From assembly GCF_003347595.2 (NCBI RefSeq), contig NZ_QCZK02000058.1, positions 1-64,000 of the forward strand: a stretch of 64,000 bases of DNA, written 5' to 3'. The position numbers were made by a program, and so were the translations under genes. A model generated the notes under the pieces. The model was not told the DNA's origin. It ran no database searches and saw only the letters and a list, made by a program, of their open reading frames with translations. Below, one piece after another: positions 51,625 to 61,526 of the stretch (its first letter is position 1; each line of letters opens with the position of its first letter). This DNA comes from Botryobacter ruber. Its GTDB lineage: Bacteria; Bacteroidota; Bacteroidia; Cytophagales; Hymenobacteraceae.

Positions 51625-52926
51625 ATGAAAGAAGTATTAAATTCCAGGCTTATGCACCCCCGCGACCAGATTGCCATGATCATGGGGCGGATTTACAAAC
51701 GAGGACTAACCACCACCTCCGGCGGCAACATTTCCATCATCGACGACAGCGGCGATATCTGGATTTCGCCGGCAGGTGTAGACAAAGGTTCCCTGCATCC
51801 GTCCGACATTGTCTGTGTGAAGAAAGACGGTAATATTGTCGGCAACCACCGGCCTTCTTCGGAGTTCCCGTTTCACAAGGCGATTTACGAAATCCGTCCG
51901 GACATCAAAGCTATTATTCATGCGCATCCGCCTGCGCTCGTATCGTTCAGTATTGTGCGTGAAATTCCGAACACCAACGTAATTTCGCAGGCCAAGCACG
52001 TGTGCGGGCCTATCGGGTATGCGGAGTACGAGCTGCCGGGCAGTGTGGCTTTGGGCGCTAAAATCGCCAAAGAGTTTACCAAAGGCTTTAACGCCGTGAT
52101 CATGGAAAACCACGGCACCGTGGTAGGAGGCACGAACATGCTGGATACTTTTCAGCGGTTCGAGACGCTGGAGTTCAGTGCCAGAACCTTGCTGTACGGT
52201 AAGTTGTTAGGAGAACCTTCTTACCTGGCTGATGAGGAAATTGATGCATTCCGGAAGCAGATCCCGCATCTCCTGCCCGAAATGGAGGAAGTGAGCTACC
52301 CGTCGGATGAGCGGGAGAAACGGCAGGAAATCTGCCAGATCGTGCACCGCGCCTGCAACCATGGCCTCATGATCAGCTCGTACGGCACCGTGTCGGTGCG
52401 CTGGAGAGGCAACGACTTCCTGATTACACCAACCGATGTGCCCCGCTGGGATTTACAGATAAACGACATCGTGCAGATAAAGGACGGGAAACGCGAGCCG
52501 GGTAAAATGCCAAGCCGCACAACCTACCTGCACCAGGAGATCTACGCCCGTCATCCCGAGATCAACTCCATCATTCTCACGCAGTCGCCTTACCTGATGG
52601 CGTTTGCCGTTACCGGAGCCGCATTCAACGTGCGCACCATCCCCGAAAGCTGGATCTTCCTGCAGGACGTGCCTGCGTTGCCGTTCGGTATTCAATTTAA
52701 AGGCAGAACGGAGATTCCGGAAATTCTTTCACAAAACAACCCGGCTGTCATGATCCGCAACGACTCCGTGCTGGTGACGGGCGACAAACTGCTCCAGACT
52801 TTCGACCGCCTGGAAGTAGCCGAGTTCAGTGCCAAATCGCTGGTAATGTGTGCGCCTATCGGTAAAATGGTGCCAATCAGCAATGAACAGGTAGAGGAAC
52901 TGCGTTCGGTGTTCCTGCGTGGGTAA
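51625..52926 (+). CDS. Tandem class II aldolase/adducin-type protein
   Basis: 433 residues: two class II aldolase domains in one chain. Domain 1 (about 8-210) is canonical: TTSGGNISIID, phosphate-binding SSEFPFHKAIYE with His, zinc ligands HAHPPA, and MENHGTVVGG. Domain 2 (about 225-430) keeps the fold (RACNHGLMISSYGTVSVRW, SRTTYLHQEIYA) but has LTQSPY and RNDSVLV where zinc histidines should be, so it is probably catalytically dead. The family splits sugar-1-phosphates (fuculose, rhamnulose) to DHAP and lactaldehyde. Position between adhE and an iron alcohol dehydrogenase suggests aldehyde made here is reduced next door; substrate unknown. Confidence 0.85.
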   Translation: MKEVLNSRLMHPRDQIAMIMGRIYKRGLTTTSGGNISIIDDSGDIWISPAGVDKGSLHPSDIVCVKKDGNIVGNHRPSSEFPFHKAIYEIRPDIKAIIHAHPPALVSFSIVREIPNTNVISQAKHVCGPIGYAEYELPGSVALGAKIAKEFTKGFNAVIMENHGTVVGGTNMLDTFQRFETLEFSARTLLYGKLLGEPSYLADEEIDAFRKQIPHLLPEMEEVSYPSDEREKRQEICQIVHRACNHGLMISSYGTVSVRWRGNDFLITPTDVPRWDLQINDIVQIKDGKREPGKMPSRTTYLHQEIYARHPEINSIILTQSPYLMAFAVTGAAFNVRTIPESWIFLQDVPALPFGIQFKGRTEIPEILSQNNPAVMIRNDSVLVTGDKLLQTFDRLEVAEFSAKSLVMCAPIGKMVPISNEQVEELRSVFLRG

Positions 52927-52970
52927 CACCGCTGGTTAAAACCAATCTAAAATTCTTTCAGCCAACTCCC

Positions 52971-53006
52971 GAAGCAGCAGAAGCTGTGGAGGGAGCGGCT
53001 GCAAAA
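52971..53006 (+). repeat. GGAGCAG-family repeat
   Basis: GAAGCAGCAGAAGCTGTGG, then AGGGAGCGGCTGCAAAA. Between the aldolase and the alcohol dehydrogenase genes. Confidence 0.7.
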
Positions 53007-53087
53007 TAAAATGAGCAGGAAACCGGTAATTCCTGGCCGGGTAACCTGTGTCCTTTCAAATCAAACCAACAATTGAAATAAATTATT

Positions 53088-54272
53088 ATGGAAACTTTTC
53101 GACGAATTTACTGGCCGGCCATCAACCTGGTTGGCCCGGGTGCTGTGAAAGAGATCGGTGTGGAAATAAAGAAACTGGGGCTCCGGAAGCTGCTGCTTGT
53201 TACCGATAAGGTACTTCGCGCGGTGGGCGTGGTGGCCCGCGTAACCGATGTGCTGGACAAGGAAGGCATCAACTATGTTATTTTTGATGAGGTTAAACCA
53301 AACCCCACTACCCGCAACGTAAACGACGGACTGCAGGTATTCCAGGAATTTGAATGCGATGGTATTCTGTCGGTTGGCGGCGGTTCGCCACAGGATGCCG
53401 CCAAAGCAATTGGCATTCTCTACACCAACGGCGGCGATATTACCCAGTACGAAGGTATTGGCAAGTCCCAAAACAAATCAGTGCCGATTATTGCCGTAAA
53501 CACTACGGCCGGCACTGCTTCTGAAGTTACTATTAACTACGTGATTACCGACGAAGCCCGCAAAATCAAAATGGTGATTGTAGACCCGAATTCGCTGGCA
53601 ACGGTAGCCGTAAACGATCCAGAACTGATGCTGAACAAACCGGCAGGTCTGACCGCCGCCACCGGCATGGATGCCCTGACACATGCCATCGAAGCCTACA
53701 TTACCAAGGGCGCTTTCCGCCTTTCCGATACGCTGGCCCTTGAAGCCATAAAGCTGATTGGCGAGTCGCTGGAGACGGCGGTAAAAGATGGCAGCAACCT
53801 CGAAGCCCGTTCCAAAATGACCTGGGCCTCGTACATTGCCGGTCTTTCCTTCTCCAACTGCGGCTTAGGCATTGTGCATTCCATGGCGCACCAGCTGGGC
53901 TCTGAGTACGACCTGCCACACGGGGTTGCCAATGCGCTGCTGCTGCCTTTCGTAGAAGAATTTAACTCGGTTGTTTGCCCGGAGAAGTTCCGCAGCATTG
54001 CCATCGCCTTAGGAAGAAACGTGGAAACCCTGACACTGGAAGAAGCCCGGCAGGAAGCCATTACAGCGCTGAAAGAAATGGCCGAGAACCTGCAGATTCC
54101 AAAGCTGGCAGCAACCCCTTTTAATTCCGGCGACATAGACCGGCTGGCGGAGCAGGCGTTTACCGATGTTTGTACCAGCGGTAATCCCAGGGAGGTAACT
54201 GTAGACGACATAAAAGAGATCTACCGACGAGCTTACGAGTTGGAAGCAGTAGAAGAGGCGAATGCAGGTTAA
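53088..54272 (+). CDS. Iron-containing alcohol dehydrogenase
   Basis: 394 residues, group III Fe-dependent dehydrogenase. NAD motif GGGSPQDAAKAIGILYTNGG, NTTAGTASEVT, GMDALTHAIEAYIT, and metal ligands in IVHSMAHQLGSEYDLPHGVANA and the ACTSGNP-like TDVCTSGNPREVT. It should reduce an aldehyde such as lactaldehyde or propanal to the alcohol (FucO-like), or oxidise 1,3-propanediol. Following a class II aldolase, a lactaldehyde-reductase role is plausible. It ends in an intrinsic terminator, closing the cluster. Confidence 0.92.
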   Translation: METFRRIYWPAINLVGPGAVKEIGVEIKKLGLRKLLLVTDKVLRAVGVVARVTDVLDKEGINYVIFDEVKPNPTTRNVNDGLQVFQEFECDGILSVGGGSPQDAAKAIGILYTNGGDITQYEGIGKSQNKSVPIIAVNTTAGTASEVTINYVITDEARKIKMVIVDPNSLATVAVNDPELMLNKPAGLTAATGMDALTHAIEAYITKGAFRLSDTLALEAIKLIGESLETAVKDGSNLEARSKMTWASYIAGLSFSNCGLGIVHSMAHQLGSEYDLPHGVANALLLPFVEEFNSVVCPEKFRSIAIALGRNVETLTLEEARQEAITALKEMAENLQIPKLAATPFNSGDIDRLAEQAFTDVCTSGNPREVTVDDIKEIYRRAYELEAVEEANAG

Positions 54273-54337
54273 CTTGCTTTACCTTTTGTCAGCTAAATTG
54301 GCAGTTTTTCCAATTAATTGTTCCTGTTTTTGTTGTT

Positions 54338-54369
54338 AAAAGCCGGTCCCAGGATCGGCTTTTTTTTTG
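54338..54369 (+). terminator. Intrinsic terminator of the alcohol dehydrogenase gene
   Basis: AAAAGCCGGTCC/GGATCGGCTTTT stem with a long T-run (TTTTTTTTT). 66 bp after the stop. Confidence 0.85.
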
Positions 54370-54895
54370 TAGTGCTGTGGCGGGTTTGGCACAGCAACAG
54401 GAGCAAACATCTTATTTTGAGGTGGCTGCTTTCCCAATATGGGAAAGGGAGCACAAATAAGGCATTTTTAGAACATTCACTTCGGTAAAGCAAAAGATGT
54501 TTTTAGACTTTTGCAAATGTTTAGTTGTATGCAGGCATGGTATTTAAAATCTAAATTGTAGGACATGATCCTGCTTCGTCTGCCGCTCTATGCAATATAA
54601 AATTTTCTGGCTTAGCTTCCAGACCAATTACGAAACAAACGTTTTTATAGAAAAAAGCTTTTGTTTTTTTGGATGTTATACATCAGCTTGATAGCTGTTC
54701 CAGTTCTGGAGGCAACAGCTGGTGTACCTGCTCACGACGCTTTCCTGTATTTTTTTAACCTGCTTCCCCGGCTGTTGTGTCTGCTCTCTTCCTGAAATGG
54801 GAGAGTGTCTTGTGTTAATTTCCTTTTCCGGGAATTTCATCTTTTTCAAGGGGAGCTCCCGCTACGTATAAATATAGAGAAATTTTAATATTTAA

Positions 54896-54913
54896 ATAAG
54901 TAAAATTACTTAT
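54896..54913. promoter_or_regulatory. AT-rich palindrome before the large surface-protein gene
   Basis: ATAAGTAA-AA-TTACTTAT, an 18-bp inverted repeat 176 bp before the start codon at 55089. It may bind a regulator. The 816-bp gap (54273-55088), the longest in the window, holds the terminator above, this palindrome, and no gene or GGAGCAG-family copy. Confidence 0.4.
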
Positions 54914-55088
54914 CTGGTTTTCTCTTCCTCTTTCTCCTGCCAAACCCGAATGGGCCTATTGCGGCACAGAATTGCTCTATGTACTACTGCAAGTAAAGCA
55001 GGAGATAAAGGGCAGCCACCGCCGATCTGTCTAAAATCTAACTGTACTACCTGGTAAGAAAAAAAGTACAAACGAAAACCAACTTTAA

Positions 55089-58000
55089 ATGAACAGAATT
55101 CAACTTAGTCACTATTTTGTAGTAATTTTTGCAGTTATTTTATTGGCTTGTCAGCCTGGCAGCGTACGTGCCCAAACGCCCGGGTTAATTTATAAGCCCG
55201 CATCCAGCGGGGGCAACCTGGTGCTCGATCCGAACGGGGATGGCTATGTTTCAGCTGCCAGAGTGCCCTCCGGTTTTGCAGATACCAAAGACGAACGTGC
55301 AGGCTACAGTGAAATTACCTACCGGCCATTCCCAGCCTTAAGCAATGAACCATTGGGCGATATTGTAACGGGTTCGGGCGGCGGCCACACCGACCTGGCG
55401 CCACCGCAGTACACCGGGGCAACAGGTTCTCCCATCGCAGCTTACTTCGACGGTAAAAACGTGATGTTCCGCATCAGGCTGGGTGGCGCGTCCACAGCTT
55501 CGAAAGGCTACAGTGTGGTGATTGACACGAACCAGCAGTTCGGCGATTTGGTTGAAGGCGGCAACCCGGCCACTACCCCCAATCCGGGTTTTGAATTTGA
55601 GGTAGTTTTTGCCTCTAACTTCGATGTCAGTATTTACGACCACCGGGGGAAAGCAAGCGGCGGCTCCAAAATATGGACCGGTTCGGTGGAGCAGTTCTCG
55701 CAGAAGGCGGTGGCGGCTTCTACGGCCAGCGGCAACACCGATTACTTTTACGACTTCTATGTGCCTTTGGCTGCTTTCCCAACGACCGGTTCCGACTTAC
55801 TGACAGCGTCGACACCCCTGCGCTTGTCCGGTATCACGGTTACCAGTGCCCAGAGTGGTGTTAGCGGAACGGTATCGGATGTGGGCGGTGTAAACTTTGC
55901 CGCTTACGGGCACAGCAAGCAGAGCGCCTGGGCCGATGTAGTCAGTTCTTTCCCGCCTACCAGCCTGAACCAGCTCCAGAGTGGCGACTTTGGCAAAATA
56001 CAGGCTACAGCGCCTGTGGTAAATAGTCCGGTGATAGCAGGAGCTACCACCGTAAAAGGAATATCTGTGGAGGCAGCGGGTTCTGCCATCCTGGTTTACA
56101 GAACCGCCGGCGGTGTAACGACACAGATCGGTACAGCTACCGTAGGCGCCGATGGCTCCTGGTCTGCTACCGTCACTGCTGGTGTTGTGCTGGCAGTAAA
56201 TGATGCAATTACGGCTACGGTTACGCCTGCCTCTAAAGCAACGTCTGCCTTGTCGGTACCTGTTACGGTTACGGCCGGAGCCTGTACAGCCACACCTGCC
56301 CCTGTCATTAGTGGTCTTATCTCCTCCGGAAACACAAGAGGATTCACCGGTACTACCAGCTACGCGGGCAACCAAAGAATCACGATCTACTCAGTTGGAA
56401 GCGGTTTTATCACTTCTGTAAACTGGAATACAACGACACAGGGCACCACCTGGTCGACTGGGTATTTAGCGTTGGCGGATAACAGCTATTATGCCACCGT
56501 TACACCCTTAGATGGAACCGGCAACATCAGCGGTTGCGAATCGCTGCGGTCGAACCAGTTGTGCTATCAGAACGGGCAGCCAAAAGTTAATACGCAGATA
56601 CTCCAGATTACCAGTGTGACCTACGACGGGAGTACCCAAAGCAACTCCACCTCGTCTACCTGGCATGAGGTGCCGGCAAACATTGCCAGCATTTCCGGTT
56701 CTCTTTCCTTAAGCGGTACGTCCATTGAAGGGAATATAGTCGTTTTCCGGAACGGGGTGGCCTCTGCCTTGTCGGTACCGTTTACCACGGCCACTACTAC
56801 CTGGACCATACCCCTTACCGATGCTTTCAGAGCAAGCTTGCAGGCAGGCGATGTGCTGAGTGTCAGAACGGACATCACGCTCTCCGGTGGCGGCCAGATC
56901 ACTTGTACCAATTCCTACTCCAGCGCTTCGAATTTATTAACTGTACAAGCCACCACAGCCACACCCACTATCAATGCACCCGGTTGCGGGTTGGTCACCA
57001 CCTTGTCGGGTACTTCCACAGAGGCAGCCGGAACGGTGCTGCAGTTTTATACCAACGGCACAGCCGGTTTGCGGGATGGCGCACTGGTGGTGCTGTCCGG
57101 AACTACGACAGCGGTTACAGCAACCGTCACTACCCAGGGCAACTGGACGGCGAGCTTTACCGGCGTAGCAGGCGGTGGCATTGCCGCAGCTACCCCCATT
57201 ACTGCCCGTGCCAAAGCAGCGAATAAAGTGCGAAGCGTAAACTCGGCTGCTGTTTCCGCGATAGCTGCCGCACCAGTTCCCGGTGGCGCCACCTTTACGA
57301 TAGATCCGGTTACAGAACCGGCAGCGGGCGTGCAGTATGTAACTATCCGGGGAACAGGTCCTGCCAGTGCAGGCGGTACCACCTACTATGTAACGGTCAG
57401 TATCGCCGGAACTTTGTTTGCACCAGTAGCCACCACAGCCACAGGTACTTGGGAACTTAACGGCATCAGCCCGCTGGAAGTGTATACCGGTGCGGTAATC
57501 GCTGCGACCTTCAGCAGCAGTGCCAGCAGTTGCCCGAGTGCGCCTGTTACCACCACGGTGCTGTGCACGCCTCCTTCCAGCGCCTTTACCACCAGCTTTG
57601 CCGGCAGCAATTCCATCTGCTACAACGGCACTGTATCCGTTACCCTTTCCGGTTCTGAAGTGGGCGTTGCCTACAGGTTAACCAACAACGGGACACCTAC
57701 CGGTGCTTCGGTAATCGGAACAGGCGGAGCTATCACGCTTACTTCGGATCTGCTTACAGCTTCTACTACCACGCTTTCGGTAAGAGCTACGGATGTAGGT
57801 AGCGACTGTGTGACTACAGGTATTGGCGGAAATAAAACCATAACAGTTGCCGCTGCCCCTGCACAACCCACTTCGCTTGTTGCCAGTTTTACCTCGGGCT
57901 GCTCTTCGGTTACGACGACTATTACACTGAACGGACCTGCGGCCAACACCACCTACCAACTGATCAACTACAGCACCAGGGCGACTATCGGTTCACCGCA

Positions 58001-59546
58001 GGTAATAGGAGCGTCGGCACCGGCTTCTGTTACTATGGCAACTAACCTGACACGCTACACCAGCACCACCTTCGGTGTGCTGATTACCCCCACCAGCGGC
58101 TGTACCTCCGTAAGCGACAGAACAGCTACTGTGACGGTAACAGAGGGTCCATCGCTCACGCAGGCTGTTACCATCGACAAGCCTGCGCCTTGCGCCGGTG
58201 AGCAGGTTACCATCAGTGTGGCTACCCAGTACAACAGCGGCTACACCTATGTGATCAAAGATGACCTGAACAATATCATCGGCGCCTCCTTCACCGGAAC
58301 AGGTGCGGTGGTTTCGAGAACAACTGCGTATGCGGGTGGCGTGACAGCAATGCGTACTTTCCGGGTAGAAGTAACAGGCGGCTGTGCTACCAATGCAGTA
58401 CTGGCAACTACTGTAACAGCTACTCCGGGTACAGCGGCCCCTGCTGCCAATGCCGGCACTGCGCAGGAAGTTTGCTGCACCGTTACGCTGAATGCCAACT
58501 ATGCTTCCCCGGGCGTAGGCACCTGGTCTATGACGGGCGGAATACCAATGGGTGTGACGTTCTCCAATATCAACGATCCGAAAGCTACTGTCAGCGGCCT
58601 TGGCTCCGGAACCTACACCCTTACCTGGACCATCAACAATACCTGCGGCGGCAGTAACACCACCTCTTTCAGCAGTGTGCAGATAACCATTAACTGCCCG
58701 GCTGCTTATGTAGTCACAGCGCCAAAATATGCTTCGCAGTACAAAAGCGGCGATGTGCTGGCCTCAGCTTCTGACGCAGACGGTGGGGTGACAGGTGCAG
58801 TACTACTTTCCGGTTCGCTGCCGGCCTGGGCAGAATTGCTGTCCAACGGAAATGTGGTCGTGAAGTCAGGCGCGACAGTGGTAGCAGGTACTTACAGCTT
58901 CACAGTCAGAACAACGGATGCTTATAGCAAGACAACAGATTCTCCTGTGACCCTGACCATTTATGGTGACATGCCTTTGCTGGCCCCGCTGCCGGTGGAA
59001 CTGGCTTACTTTACGGCCGTGGTTGCAGATGGCGCTGTAGCACTGCAGTGGCTGACTGCAACAGAAAAAGACAACGATAAATTTATAATAGAACGCAGCA
59101 GCAACGGGCGCGACTTCAAAGCCATAGGCGAGGTAAAAGGTCAGGGCAACAGTAGTACCGCCATCCGCTACAGCTTCACCGACAAAATGCCGCTTGCAGG
59201 TAGCGCATACTACCGCCTGAAGCAGCTCGATTATGACGGCAAGCACAGCTACAGCAACGTGATAGCAGTGGAAGCAAAAGGTGTTGCGGCCAATCTGCAA
59301 CTGCAGGCTTACCCGAACCCGTTCAGCGACAAGGTAACGATAGCGGTAACTTCTCCTGTAGCAGAAAAAGCGCAGCTGCATCTGCTGGACGTGCAGGGCC
59401 GGGTGCTGCTGACAAAAACGGTTGAGCTGCGCAGCGGCCTGACAGAGGTGGAACTGGGTATGCAGGCAGTGGCAGGTGGGGTGTACATCCTGAAGCTAAC
59501 CGGTAATGGCATCGACGCTAAAACCAGGATCATGAAGTCGAATTAA
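55089..59546 (+). CDS. Giant T9SS-exported surface protein
   Basis: 1485 residues. Signal peptide MNRIQLSHYFVVIFAVILLACQPGSVRAQ; despite the Cys it is followed by AQ cleavage and a type A sorting domain, so it is more likely a T9SS cargo than a lipoprotein. An N-terminal module (30-260, with a DPNGDGYVS calcium-like loop and AYFDGKNVMFRIRLGG) resembles DOMON/lectin-like folds. Then a series of about 80-residue Thr/Ser/Ala-rich Ig-like repeats (about 300-1180), a cadherin-like unit (KYASQYKSGDVLASASDADGG), a fibronectin-like section (FIIERSSNGRDFKAIGEV) and the C-terminal domain (AYPNPFSDKVTIAVT, LLDVQGRVL, GGVYILKL). Probably an adhesin or surface filament. Confidence 0.85.
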   Translation: MNRIQLSHYFVVIFAVILLACQPGSVRAQTPGLIYKPASSGGNLVLDPNGDGYVSAARVPSGFADTKDERAGYSEITYRPFPALSNEPLGDIVTGSGGGHTDLAPPQYTGATGSPIAAYFDGKNVMFRIRLGGASTASKGYSVVIDTNQQFGDLVEGGNPATTPNPGFEFEVVFASNFDVSIYDHRGKASGGSKIWTGSVEQFSQKAVAASTASGNTDYFYDFYVPLAAFPTTGSDLLTASTPLRLSGITVTSAQSGVSGTVSDVGGVNFAAYGHSKQSAWADVVSSFPPTSLNQLQSGDFGKIQATAPVVNSPVIAGATTVKGISVEAAGSAILVYRTAGGVTTQIGTATVGADGSWSATVTAGVVLAVNDAITATVTPASKATSALSVPVTVTAGACTATPAPVISGLISSGNTRGFTGTTSYAGNQRITIYSVGSGFITSVNWNTTTQGTTWSTGYLALADNSYYATVTPLDGTGNISGCESLRSNQLCYQNGQPKVNTQILQITSVTYDGSTQSNSTSSTWHEVPANIASISGSLSLSGTSIEGNIVVFRNGVASALSVPFTTATTTWTIPLTDAFRASLQAGDVLSVRTDITLSGGGQITCTNSYSSASNLLTVQATTATPTINAPGCGLVTTLSGTSTEAAGTVLQFYTNGTAGLRDGALVVLSGTTTAVTATVTTQGNWTASFTGVAGGGIAAATPITARAKAANKVRSVNSAAVSAIAAAPVPGGATFTIDPVTEPAAGVQYVTIRGTGPASAGGTTYYVTVSIAGTLFAPVATTATGTWELNGISPLEVYTGAVIAATFSSSASSCPSAPVTTTVLCTPPSSAFTTSFAGSNSICYNGTVSVTLSGSEVGVAYRLTNNGTPTGASVIGTGGAITLTSDLLTASTTTLSVRATDVGSDCVTTGIGGNKTITVAAAPAQPTSLVASFTSGCSSVTTTITLNGPAANTTYQLINYSTRATIGSPQVIGASAPASVTMATNLTRYTSTTFGVLITPTSGCTSVSDRTATVTVTEGPSLTQAVTIDKPAPCAGEQVTISVATQYNSGYTYVIKDDLNNIIGASFTGTGAVVSRTTAYAGGVTAMRTFRVEVTGGCATNAVLATTVTATPGTAAPAANAGTAQEVCCTVTLNANYASPGVGTWSMTGGIPMGVTFSNINDPKATVSGLGSGTYTLTWTINNTCGGSNTTSFSSVQITINCPAAYVVTAPKYASQYKSGDVLASASDADGGVTGAVLLSGSLPAWAELLSNGNVVVKSGATVVAGTYSFTVRTTDAYSKTTDSPVTLTIYGDMPLLAPLPVELAYFTAVVADGAVALQWLTATEKDNDKFIIERSSNGRDFKAIGEVKGQGNSSTAIRYSFTDKMPLAGSAYYRLKQLDYDGKHSYSNVIAVEAKGVAANLQLQAYPNPFSDKVTIAVTSPVAEKAQLHLLDVQGRVLLTKTVELRSGLTEVELGMQAVAGGVYILKLTGNGIDAKTRIMKSN

Positions 59547-59564
59547 TTTTAAACTATAGAAGCC

Positions 59565-59606
59565 AACAAAAAAGCCGGTAGCAGTACCGGCTTTTTTGTT
59601 GTGGTC
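59565..59606 (+). terminator. Intrinsic terminator of the surface-protein gene
   Basis: Perfect 16-bp stem AACAAAAAAGCCGGTA/TACCGGCTTTTTTGTT, GCAG loop; A- and T-rich ends make it bidirectional. Confidence 0.9.
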
Positions 59607-59645
59607 ATTTTTTTGCATCAGCAACGCTGGTTGTACAGGATCAGG

Positions 59646-59680
59646 CAGGAGCAGAGGCTGTGGTGGCAGCTGCAGCAAAG
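59646..59680 (+). repeat. GGAGCAG-family repeat
   Basis: GCAGGAGCAGAGGCTG, then TGGTGGCAGCTGCAGCAAAG. The closest copy to the consensus. It lies at the convergent junction with the PAS-protein gene. Confidence 0.85.
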
Positions 59681-59723
59681 TTTTTAGCCCCAAAACTGCC
59701 ACCCGGTAGTATGAACAGGCTGC

Positions 59724-61496
59724 TTATTCCGGCTGCTCCTTGTATACAGGCTGCTCTTTCACACGTTCGGCCTTCCGGACTATTTCCCGGATAATCTCAT
59801 CCAGTTCATGGGCAGAGGATGAAATCATGGGCAGGAAGTCTTTGTTTCGTACTTTTTCCGGTGGATAATTATCCAGTAGATCAACTATACCCATAATCCG
59901 GGCTAAGGGTGCTCGTACGATGTGCGACTGCATCCAGGCTATTTCCCGTAATTTTTTGTTCTGCTCCTCAACAGCTTTTATGTGCTTTAACTGGTCGGTA
60001 ATATCTGTAGCGAGTACCAATCGGGCTATTCGATCGCCTAAATTTACCGTGTCACTTTTAATGTCTACATCAATCACTTCTCCGTTTTTCTTTACATGTA
60101 TGAATACATCATGAAAGAATCTATTGCTCCTGCTATTAGTAAGTACTGCTTCTAATTTTTCGAGCTCTTCCACCGGTCTGATGTCTTTTATGGTCATGCC
60201 AAGAAATTCATCTTTGCTGTAGCCGTAGAGCCTGACCGCCGCCTCATTTACATCGATAAACTGTAAGTTGTTAACATCAAATACCCACATCGGGCTTGGG
60301 TTTAAATCAAACAGGTTGCGGTACTTCTCTTCACTCTTTTCGAGTTCTATTTCTGCTAATTTTCGTTCTGTTATGTCCCTGAAATTTAAAACAATGGCGC
60401 CTACGGCAGGTTCGAGCTGCTGGTTGTGCAGGGTTACATCCAGCCATTTGTAAGAGTTGTCTGGCATCCGGAACCGCCCTTCTGCCTGACGAATGCTGTT
60501 CGGGTTTTGCATTACATGAGCAAGGGTATCATTAAAGACTTCCAGATCATCCGGATGAATAAGATCTAATCTTGATCTACTGTTGATTTTACTTTCATCC
60601 AGTTCCAGTATCCTGATGGCAGAGGCGCTTCTTTCTTTTACTGTTCCGTCGGCAGCTATCAGAATAAATCCATCCGTGCTGTTCTGTAGAAGTGTTCTGA
60701 ACCGTTTCTCATTGGTTTTTATTTTTTCTTCTGCCTTTTTTATATCCGTAATATCGCGGGCCGTGAAGTAGCCAATCTGATCGGCCGGGTGCCACCGTCC
60801 GGACCAAAGCATGGTGACCGGCTCCCCATTTTTACGAATAATCCGGTTCTCGAAATTGTGCATATCAATTCCATCCTTTAAACCAGCCAGGGCAACAAAA
60901 GACTTCTCCTTATCTTCTTCGTAAATATATTCGAAGGGGGTTGTGCCTATCATTTCTTCCGGTGAATAGCCCCAGACCACTTCCGATGCAGCACTTACCG
61001 TTTCTATCTTTCCTTCGTTGTTTATGGTTCCGATAACATCGAGCGAGAGGTCCATAATTTTCTGGAGCTGCTCCTCCCTTTGTTTCAGCTGTAACTCTGC
61101 CGTTTCTTTTTGTTTCCGGTCTGCCGCCTCTTTTAACGCCCGTTCTATTTTTGGACCGACCTGGTACAGTTTCTCTTTCAGGACATAATCCGTTACACCT
61201 AATTTAATTAACTCTACTGCTTTTTCTTCGCCTATTGTACCGGATACAATTATAAAGGGGGTATGTGGCAGGGTGCGTTGTTTTAGATGAAATGCAGAAA
61301 GCCCGTCGAAGGAGGGGAGGGAGTAATCGGATAAAATGACATCAGGAGAGTCGTTGAGTAATGCGGTTTCATACGCTTCCCTGGTCTGAACAACTTTTGA
61401 ACGATGCTTTAAACCTGCCTTTTTTATTTGATATTGCAGTAGTTCCAGGTCGTGCTGGTCATGCTCCAGCAATAAAATCTTAATTGTTGTTTCCAT
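59724..61496 (-). CDS. REC-PAS protein with kinase-like His but no ATPase
   Basis: 590 residues. Receiver domain (Asp57 in DVILSDYSLPSFDG), then three PAS domains (about 145-260, 265-390, 395-515, each ending in a FTARDITDIKK or NFRDITERK coiled-coil-type link), and a C-terminal segment QSHIVRAPLARIMGIVDLLDNY that resembles a phosphoacceptor (HisKA) helix pair. There is no HATPase domain: the protein stops about 50 residues after the His. It could be a phosphoacceptor or dimerisation partner for the kinase two genes upstream. Third in a minus-strand operon, 30 bp after the response regulator. Confidence 0.85.
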   Translation of the reverse strand: METTIKILLLEHDQHDLELLQYQIKKAGLKHRSKVVQTREAYETALLNDSPDVILSDYSLPSFDGLSAFHLKQRTLPHTPFIIVSGTIGEEKAVELIKLGVTDYVLKEKLYQVGPKIERALKEAADRKQKETAELQLKQREEQLQKIMDLSLDVIGTINNEGKIETVSAASEVVWGYSPEEMIGTTPFEYIYEEDKEKSFVALAGLKDGIDMHNFENRIIRKNGEPVTMLWSGRWHPADQIGYFTARDITDIKKAEEKIKTNEKRFRTLLQNSTDGFILIAADGTVKERSASAIRILELDESKINSRSRLDLIHPDDLEVFNDTLAHVMQNPNSIRQAEGRFRMPDNSYKWLDVTLHNQQLEPAVGAIVLNFRDITERKLAEIELEKSEEKYRNLFDLNPSPMWVFDVNNLQFIDVNEAAVRLYGYSKDEFLGMTIKDIRPVEELEKLEAVLTNSRSNRFFHDVFIHVKKNGEVIDVDIKSDTVNLGDRIARLVLATDITDQLKHIKAVEEQNKKLREIAWMQSHIVRAPLARIMGIVDLLDNYPPEKVRNKDFLPMISSSAHELDEIIREIVRKAERVKEQPVYKEQPE

Positions 61497-61526
61497 TTTG
61501 GTGTAGCGGAGAAAAGGAGAGTGGCA

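Noticed and set aside
56944..57450. GCCACCACAGCCAC stretches in the large surface-protein gene
   Set aside because: They resemble the core of the GGAGCAG family but arise from Ala-Thr-Thr-Ala codons in Ig-like repeats and lack the conserved ends.
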